Shown: piece after piece, positions 56,749 to 64,000 of the stretch
Numbering within the stretch: position 1 is the first letter of the stretch
How the letters are laid out: each line of letters begins with the position of its first letter
Assembly: GCF_020379485.1 (NCBI RefSeq)
Contig: NC_063448.1
Location: 16,577,726-16,641,725 of the forward strand
DNA from: Brassica napus
Lineage: Eukaryota > Streptophyta > Magnoliopsida > Brassicales > Brassicaceae
Direction: 5' to 3'
DNA length: 64,000 bases
Made by a program: the position numbers and the translations under genes
Notes under the pieces: generated by a model
Seen by the model: the letters and a program-made list of their open reading frames with translations, nothing else
Databases searched by the model: none
What the model was told of the DNA's origin: nothing

Positions 56749-56825
56749 GGCCGTACTGAGTTCCAAACCGCTCTAGAAATGGAACTATTTTGAATTGTTC
56801 CTCCACTGCCCAAGAGTAGTGTCTG
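56749..56825 (-). mobile_element. LINE ORF2 fragment, distal part (left of the nested insertions)
   Basis: On the minus strand the frame reads SGGTIQNSSISRAVWNSVRP and RKPQ, matching the zinc-binding region near the end of plant L1 ORF2 (pattern W-N-x-x-R-P-R). It joins in frame with the segment ending at 63188 if the hAT-like element and one target copy are removed. It stops at about 56749. Confidence 0.55.
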
Positions 56826-56936
56826 CAGGGGCGGAGGTACTTGGAATGTAAGGGGGTCAGTTGACCCCACTTAATTTTAATTAACCATAGTGTTTTGTGA
56901 AAGTTTATAGCGTTGATCTCAGTACAAATTTTTTAT

Positions 56937-57081
56937 TGTAATGAACCAGATTGTGGATGACTCATAACCAAGAGATTATGATTTGTAATCTTTCCATTTA
57001 TCTATGACGGTGTAAGTGTAATCTTCTATATAAGGATCTATGTTATGAATAAAGATAGACTTTTTCATTACTTTTATAACA
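56937..57081 (+). repeat. 5' LTR of Copia-2
   Basis: It begins TGTAATGAACCAG, where the partner has TGTTATGAACCAG, and ends TTTTATAACA. A TATATAAGG box lies near 57026. At 145 bp it is short for a Copia LTR. Confidence 0.88.
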
Positions 57082-59072
57082 CATTATCAGCACGAAACTC
57101 TAAATCCCTAAACTAATACCCAAATCGAAAAACCCTAAAACCCTAACCCTAACCGGCGATCCGACGAACCCTAAACCCCGATCGCGTCTCGTGTTCCCGC
57201 ATCTGTTCCAGCTCGCGTCCCCGATCAGATTCAGCCCAAGGCATTCCTGATCCTAGCTCAGACGTTCACAACCCGAGAGCAGCTCCAGCACGCGACCTCT
57301 TCTTCGTTCGCGACAGCATGAGACAGGTCGCCTCTCGTTCGTGTCCAGCTCGCAGCTCAACTCCTTTGGTGGTCCGATTCAACAATCATCTAAGGTTAAA
57401 AGTTAATCCAAAACCTAAGAACCCATAATCGAACATGGATTGATTTATAAAGAATGAAACCCTAAAACCCTAATCTTTATGAATCAAAACCATAGGGTAA
57501 TAGATCAAAAATCCTAATTGAGTAAATCAAATCTCTAAAAGTTCGATACCCCAAACCCTAAATCATGTTCCTACATGATTAAAACCCCAAATCGGTTTTT
57601 ACAAGTTAAAATCCGATAAACCCTAACCATATATCTATAAACCCTAAATAATATAAGTATCAGAATTAATTATACTATAATTATCAAATCACATATTACA
57701 ACCCTAATCGAATATTTTGAAATCAAAACTGTTTTCGGTTTTGATCATTGAGGTTTTAAATTTGATTGAATCTGATGCTATGTTGCTAGAATTGTTTGAC
57801 CGTTAAATTGATAGATTTATTTTCTCATCCTGCTTGGTTAATTGTTCATCTGATTTAAAATTGTTTAAACCGACCAGCCTGTTAAAACATTGATTGAATC
57901 CGATAGGTTGCTAGCTTGCTTTGCTTATATAATCCGATAGGTTGATAGATTGATTGAGGTTTACTTGTTTAAAATCCGAATGATCTGATTGCATGATTCT
58001 TGAGGTTTAAATCCGTGTGAGTTAGGATTGATAGTTTTTATAACTTGATTGAATGATTTAAGGTTTAATATTGCATGTTAGAATCTGTTATAATATAAAC
58101 CCTAATTCGAATTCATAAACCCTAAAATATAATCCGTGTATTGCATAATCCGAATTGAATGTTTTGAGGTTTCATATTATACTAGGTTGATAGTTTCATG
58201 ATATAATCAACTGTTCTGAGGTTTAAGATTATTTGCTAGAAGCTGATTGATTGATAAAACCCTAATTTCGAATTGAAACCCTAAACCTTAATTTGCGTAT
58301 TCCTAAAATCAGATTTCTTGATTCCATCTTGTTAATATCAGCCTTGAAACTGATAAATATCAGCCTTGAAACTGATTAATAAAATTGATAGAATCAGCCT
58401 TGAAACTGATTGTTTTGGTTTTTCATGATTGAAACCCTATTTTTGGATCGAAACCCTAAATTGTGTAATGCTTGTATCCGTTTGATTATTTTTGATTATT
58501 GATCCAATTGCTAGTCTTGATAAAACCTAATTGAATCTGATTGTTAGTCTAGCTAAATCTCATACCTGAAACTGGTTGATTAATTACTAAATCTTGATTG
58601 AATGTTTTAATATCACCCTTGCACATATAGAATCCGATTGCTAAGATTGAGTGCATCATATCTACTTAGCCGTGTGGCCAGTTTGCATCATATATCATCC
58701 TGGCCAACATGTTTATGTTATATGCATGATCTGATTATTATCACCTTTGCATGATCTGATTGTTTTAAATTGAGGTTCCATAATTCCACTCATGTACATA
58801 TAGAATCAATATGCTAGGTTTGCATTATAACCATATGGCCACATGAAAACATATAGAAATTGCTTGTTTGGTCGATACCCTTGCTTGATAAATCTATGTG
58901 ACTTATTATGCATCATATATCACTTTGGCCGTGTGGCCTTATTGCACCATATCACATTTGGCCGTGTGGCTTGTTTTCTTATTAGAAATGTATTGACTTG
59001 ATAGCATGTCTTGTTTATGGTCGTATTTTAAATATTTTATGAGATCTAAAATTGATTGATATATGATTTGAG
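57082..59072 (+). other. Copia-2 untranslated leader
   Basis: This 2.0-kb leader has no coding frame. AAACCCTAA-type words are frequent at 57120-57670. A short ATCAGCCTTGAAACTGAT-like block is repeated near 58338-58410, and TGGCCGTGTGGC-like words near 58660-58970. Confidence 0.6.
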
Positions 59073-59930
59073 ATGTCGAAAATCAACTTGGATTTTGCTG
59101 CCTTAAATCTCTCAGGAGATAATTATTTGAAATGGGCACTGGATACTGAGTTTATCCCAAAGTCAAAGGACTTGGTGAATGAATCACAAAAGGCGATAAT
59201 GCCAAATGAGAAAGATTGATACAGGGCAATATTAATTATTAGCCATCATCTTATTAAGAGTCTCAAAGATTAGTATCTGACTATAGAGAATCCTCTAGAC
59301 CTTTGTACAGAGTTAAAAAAAATCGAGATATGATCACCAAAGAACGGTGTTATTACCAAATGCCCTATTTGATTGGAGGAATCCCAGAATCCAGGACTAT
59401 AAGTCCGTGGATGAGTCTATTGCTAGCTGGGCAAAATAATGGATTACTGATGATAAACAGTGAATTGAGACCTCCTGGATTAACCCCATTACCTGATACC
59501 AATAAGGCCGCAGAGAAAAAAAAAAGGTAACCACGTCCAGAATGATAGACCATACGGTCATAGCCGTGGAGGGTGGAAAGGACGTGGCCATGGCCACTAT
59601 AACACATTTGACCGTAGGAATCTCTATGGCAGAGGTCGTGGGTATCAACCCAATTTGAGCCATGGTCAAGGCAGTGGCGGTGGTATATCCTTTAAACCAC
59701 AAAGCTCGACCAAATCAGTGTGCCATAGATGTGGAATGGGGAACCATTGGGCTAAGATATGAAGGACTCCCAAACATTTTTGTGACCTCTATCAAAAAGA
59801 GTCTGAAAGGGAAGAATCCTAAAACCCACTTGGTCTATAAAGATGGTGAAAATAATTTCGAACATGATCAAGATGATCTTATGGTATATGAAACTTATGA
59901 TTGCCTAAAAGAATCAAGTTGATAATCTGA
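59073..59930 (+). pseudogene. Copia-2 gag pseudogene
   Basis: ATG 59073 opens MSKINLDFAALNLSGDNYLK, stopped by TGA at 59217. Further pieces (LIISHHLIKSL, IENPLDLC) follow in changing frames. The region 59530-59700 encodes an RG/HG-rich stretch and 59721-59759 a zinc knuckle, CHRCGMGNHWAKI, whose last cysteine codon is now TGA at 59760. Downstream RTPKHFCDLYQK still reads. Gag would bind and package the RNA, and this copy cannot. Confidence 0.8.
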
Positions 59931-60359
59931 TTTCGACATCAAACTTGTGTGATTGCTTTGCTTGTATGCTTTCTCTGATTTTTATCTCTTTGAAATTATT
60001 TCTACTACATTGTCTGCTTAAATTAAATGAATGAATGATTTTCTATATGAGTACACTGAAAAACACCAATATAAGTACTAAAGCAGGTATCGCCAGTCTG
60101 AAAGAAGACTATGGCTAGGCTAATATATTATTGCCTAAGGGTATGCATCTAGAAATCAGTGATGCCTTATATTCACCCAGCTCTAAGAGCAAGAGCAACC
60201 TATTGAGTTTTAAAGATATAAGAATGAATGGTTTCCATATTAAAACAATGGGCGAAGGAAACAAAGAGTTCCTTCAGATATATGTATAAAATCTCCCAAG
60301 GCCATAATAAGTCCTAAAGACTATACCTGCATTCTCTACTGACCTAGACTATGCATAGA

Positions 60360-62500
60360 TCAGTATGATAGAAGCTAAAAGCCTGCAAAAATATACACTT
60401 TATGGCACGACCGGATTGACCATTCTGGTCCAAACATGATGCAAAAATTGATATTCAAAAGGCACACATTAAAAGATAAGAAGAGTTATCCCAAAAAATC
60501 TCACGTATGTAGCATGTACACAAGGGAAACTCATTAGGCCATCACCAGTAAAACGGCTACGAGCCCATTTTTCATAAATAAAGACTATATGTCTAGATAA
60601 TACTGGTGAATACATGTCCCAAGCATTTAAATGATTATAGTATGTCCATGGGGGTAAGTGTGAACAATTCTGTGATACATGTCCATACCAAGAACGGCTT
60701 GGCCGAAATCTTTTAAAACGCAAATAGCTGATTGATAGACCATAACTTATGAGGTCAAAACTCCCATTCACAGCTTGGGCCACACAAAATTTACATGCAC
60801 CTAAGTTAATACGCATCAGGCTATTTAGTGAGCATAGATATCCCCTATCGCAATTATTAACGGGTCAAGAGCCAGACATATCCCATCATAAGACATTTGG
60901 ATGTGCTGTCTATGTACTAATTGCTCCACCATAGAGAACTAAGATGAGACGTCAAAAGGAGGATGGGGATATATGTTGGATATGATTCTCCCACAATAAT
61001 AAAGTACTTTGAGCCAACTATGGGTGATTATATTTGAGGCCAGGTACACGGATTATTTTAAGACCAGGAGAAAAAAAAATAAAGCTGGTAAAAGAATGGT
61101 AAAAGAAATAGAACAGAATCAACCATCAATGTCTTGGCAAGATCCTCGGACTAAAGAATGTGAAATAGACGTCCAAAGATTATACATTTACAAAGCTAGC
61201 TAATCAAATGCCAGACACATTTGCTGACCCGAAAAAGAATGACTAAGTCATATATAAACCAGCTTGTAAAGCACCAACGAATTTGATGTCCAAGAAGAGA
61301 CACAATCAAGTTGCTACAGAGTCTAGACAACGTATGAAACGTGGTAGACCAATAGGTTCCAAAAGATAAGAATCCTCGGAAACAAAAGAAAGGTGCAGAG
61401 AATGATAATCAAAATCCAAATCCGAGGTTACTAAGGAAACCATCCCAGACATGGAGATAATGCCGGCTGGCTCTAAGGTACAGGTACTAAACAATGTAGC
61501 TTGGGACACCAAGCTGCAAAGTATTAAAGGTCCTGATAATGAATCTCAATCGATTATATCATGTCTGGAACATAATGGAACCAATAAGGAATGTCGACAT
61601 AAGATGATTTATTTGCATACAAGGTAGCACTTGAATTTATGAATATAAACGAGGATCATGAACCCACGCCAATATAAGAGTGCGCACTCGTAGAACAGAT
61701 TGGATTGAATGGAAACGTGGGGTTAAATAGTTTAAAGAAGAAAGACGTATTTGGCCATATGATTAAGACACCATATGATGTTAAAACCAGTGGATATAAA
61801 TGGGTCTTGTGAGGAATAGAAATCGTGAGATATAAAGCTGAAGTTGCACAAGGATTCTGACAAAGACAAGTAATAGATAATGAGGAGACATACTCCTATG
61901 TGGTGGATGCAACTACTTTTAGATTTCTCATAAGTCTGGCTATATAAGAGAGAAAATTAGACTTGCAGCAAGTTGATGTAGTGACTGCATATTTATATGG
62001 TCCACTGGATAATGAAAGTACTAGAGGGTATTGAGCTGAAAGTACAGCAAGTTCTCGAGAACAATATTGATAATCATCAAAGTATATGATCTGGATATCT
62101 TAGGAACCTCTGGATACAATTTTCCAAACAGTTGAATATCTCAAGAAAGAGTTTGAGATGAAAGATCTTTAAAAAAAAAAAAAACAAAGTTTTGTTTGGG
62201 ATTACAGCTTGAGTACATTAACAATGAAATCCTTGTGCATCAAATAGTATATACAGAAAATGGTACTCAAGAGATTTAATATGGACCAGTCTCACCCATT
62301 ATCTAGTACATGGGCGTGAGATCACTTGTTTTAGACACTGATCCATTCAGTCCAAAGGTGGACGATAAAGAAGTCCATTTAGTCCTGAGATGGACGATGC
62401 AAAAGTCTTGTTTTAGACACTGATCTGATTGGTCCATAAGAAAGACGATGAAGAAATCTTTGATTTTGATTTATTTTATACTAACCAGCTCAAAGAAGGG
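60360..62500 (+). pseudogene. Copia-2 pol remnants
   Basis: Scattered segments in order are: integrase zinc-binding region near 60400; SQLLTGQEPDISHHKTFGCA and VYVLIAPP near 60850-60935; RT segments YVVDATTFRFLISLA and QVDVVTAYLYGPLDN near 61898-62015; and a late RT segment near 62150-62300, interrupted by an A-run at 62169-62184. Intervals are much shorter than in a full Copia pol, so deletions are extensive. From 62500 to 62914 there is no recognisable coding. Confidence 0.75.
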
Positions 62501-62914
62501 TTATTTGGTTTTGTTGATTTGTTTTGTTGATTTGTTTTCAGACAGGTTATGTTTTACACATGGTGGTACACGCATATCACAGCAACATCATCCAAGATTT
62601 CGTGTGTGTGTATTTGAGGTCAATGACTCAATATGTTCGATCAGATTGTGGCATGGCCGATGGTAAAGAAGAATCAACTATCATGTTTAAGGAAGAAGCA
62701 TATTCTGCCCAAGATCTTCATCACCCACGGATTGCAGAAAATTGGAGAGGTCCAAGGGACCTTCAGTAATGTCCAAATCAGGGGGAGTAATGTGTTTTGT
62801 ACTCATTTTCCTTCACCATGGTTTTGTCTCAATTGGGTTTTCCTGGTAAGGTTTTAATGAGGCAACATTAAAGCACATTACAAGCTCTAAATGGTTATGG
62901 TATCCAAAGGGGAG

Positions 62915-63056
62915 TGTTATGAACCAGATTGTGAATGGCTCATAACCAAGAGATTATGATTTGTAATCTTTCCATTTATCTATGACGGTGTAATCTCCTA
63001 TATAAGGAACCTCTATGTTATGAATAAAGATAGACTTTTCCATTACTTTTATAACA
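62915..63056 (+). repeat. 3' LTR of Copia-2
   Basis: It starts TGTTATGAACCAG after AAAGGGGAG and ends TTTTATAACA. It differs from the 5' LTR by a few substitutions and two short indels. Confidence 0.9.
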
Positions 63057-63187
63057 ATTATTGACATTTATAGTTTGAAACCTATGTTATTCCAACTGAC
63101 AATAGTATATATTTTAAACTTAAACAAAATCTATGTAAGGGATTTTAACTTTGACCCTGGTTGAAATTTTTTTTAACTCCGCCACTG

Positions 63188-64000
63188 GGTGTCGAAGTGA
63201 AAACCAGGTTTGAAAGGTAAGCAAGAAGCTGAAGTTGCCTAACAGTTCTTGCCGAATGCAAAGACCAGCCATCACCTTGTCTAAGCTCTGACACAGTAGA
63301 GAAAAGAGGAATCCCTAGACGAATCGGACAGTCAGCCCCTAAGTAGTTGTATAGAGGACCAAAAGAAGTCCAAGGATCCTACCAAAAGAATGTGGAATCC
63401 CCATTCCCAATCTGACATGAGAGAAATTTCAAGGCTTTGTCCTAAGCCTCAGAATTTTCCTAAAAATCCAAGAGGACCCGTGGTTCTTTTCGTTAAGAGC
63501 CCAGAACGGTGAGTGGGAAAGACATGTTTCCATGTGTTGCACATCGCAGAGAAAAAAGTTCCACGTTTCTGGCGGATGGCCTTGAACAACAATGATGTCA
63601 CTTCCGAGGAGATGCAGTTTTGGCATTTTTTGTGCAACTCCAATGATAACAATGGACAATAACTCTAGCTTAATGTCCTTGGGGGCGTGCGACCCATCAA
63701 CCTACTAGAAATGGGGGAGAAGGTGCAGCTAAAGCAGTGATGTCAGTCTTTCGATTGCTCGCGGCTAAATTTGAATTGAGACCTTGTGATGCAGCCGAAC
63801 CATGGCAATTAGGATAGTTTAGTAAAGATTTTAAGTGGGTTCACTTGGACTATGCGCTCAATACAAAATCTGGAAAGCTACAGAGATGACAAAAAGAGGG
63901 CGCTTTCAGGAGGTAGTCTAAAATTCCTAAATGCAAGGGTCTCATGCATTCCAATCTCAGCTGTGGTCCTATCAGCTCAACCAGTTGCCGGTTTTATTTG
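63188..64000 (-). mobile_element. LINE (L1-type) ORF2 fragment, proximal part
   Basis: Minus-strand frames that shift repeatedly give FFSAMCNTWKHVF-like, SPFWALNEKNHGSSWIFRKI and then LRLRTKP, RLGMGIPHSFGR-like and STVSELRQGDGWSLHSAR segments. These match the C-terminal region of plant L1 ORF2, between the reverse transcriptase and the zinc-binding end. It is open at the window edge, so the reverse transcriptase may lie beyond 64000. Its continuation is at 56749-56817. Confidence 0.6.

Larger units (their letters stand above)
56937..63056 (+). mobile_element. Copia-2 LTR retrotransposon, decayed
   Basis: LTRs of about 143 bp flank a leader, a broken gag with RG-rich tail and zinc knuckle, and a fragmented pol. 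Target duplication candidates TTTAT (56932-56936) and ATTAT (63057-63061) differ at one base. The PBS-like CATTATCAGCACGAA follows the 5' LTR and AAAGGGGAG precedes the 3' LTR. Gag and pol are related to Copia-1. Confidence 0.88.
56826..63187. mobile_element. hAT-like MITE split by Copia-2
   Basis: The left end CAGGGGCGGAG at 56826 and the right end CTCCGCCACTG at 63187 are inverted repeats with one mismatch. Flanks AGTGTCTG (56818-56825) and GGTGTCGA (63188-63195) share GTGTC in register, an eroded 8-bp target duplication. Copia-2 occupies 56937-63056, leaving about 240 bp of the element itself. No transposase is present. Confidence 0.7.

Overview
This is plant nuclear DNA, almost certainly from a crucifer and most likely Brassica. 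It is AT-rich and has spliceosomal introns, plant transposon superfamilies and decayed homologues of plant genes (HD-Zip I, TOPLESS, UTP20, PP2C, HMG-box). No intact host gene is visible. The window is a nested transposon landscape with scattered gene fragments, as expected of pericentromeric or gene-poor chromatin. Species assignment is inference.

Layout. 1-7235: pieces of a Gypsy-like LTR family, including a coding-free two-LTR derivative on the minus strand (1974-7235) whose 5' LTR breaks into a 5'-truncated Copia pol fragment (7236-10632). 10835-12168: a minus-strand Helitron carrying an RPA70-like OB-fold remnant. 12686-13011: a PP2C fragment. 13978-20429: Copia-1, with gag present and pol decayed. 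20494-30733: a 10.2-kb Athila-like element with gag-protease and the ATHILA ORF-1 (env-position) gene but no reverse transcriptase or integrase. About 31000-32264: a solo-type LTR of the first family, holding a 37-bp tandem array. 33838-34625: a long fold-back Mutator-like element with degenerate telomere-like arms and a perfect 9-bp target duplication, lying in the leader of an HD-Zip I pseudogene (34638-35419). 35800-39064 and 49052-50450: two related blocks of UTP20 5' exons and HMG-box fragments. Between them lie a 379-bp Helitron, a TOPLESS fragment, a LINE RNase H fragment and a CACTA element (44540-48900). 50657-55804: Copia-3, minus strand, nearly intact. 56749-64000: a three-level nest in which Copia-2 sits in a small hAT-like element that sits in a LINE ORF2.

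How it works together. There is no operon logic. The relationships are insertion order and shared decay. Target duplications date or bound the MULE (9 bp), two hAT-like MITEs (8 bp, one perfect and one eroded), the CACTA (3 bp) and the LTR elements (5 bp). Coding regions are broken by C-to-T type stops, 1-bp indels and, in two Copia elements, 16-17 bp tandem duplications. The most biologically open units are Copia-3 (one duplication from open), the Athila derivative with an apparent separate leader and intron before its env-position ORF, and the truncated but spliceable UTP20 N-terminal copy.

Limits: all similarity statements come from reading translations and motifs by eye. No alignment or database search was run, and divergence figures are rough counts.
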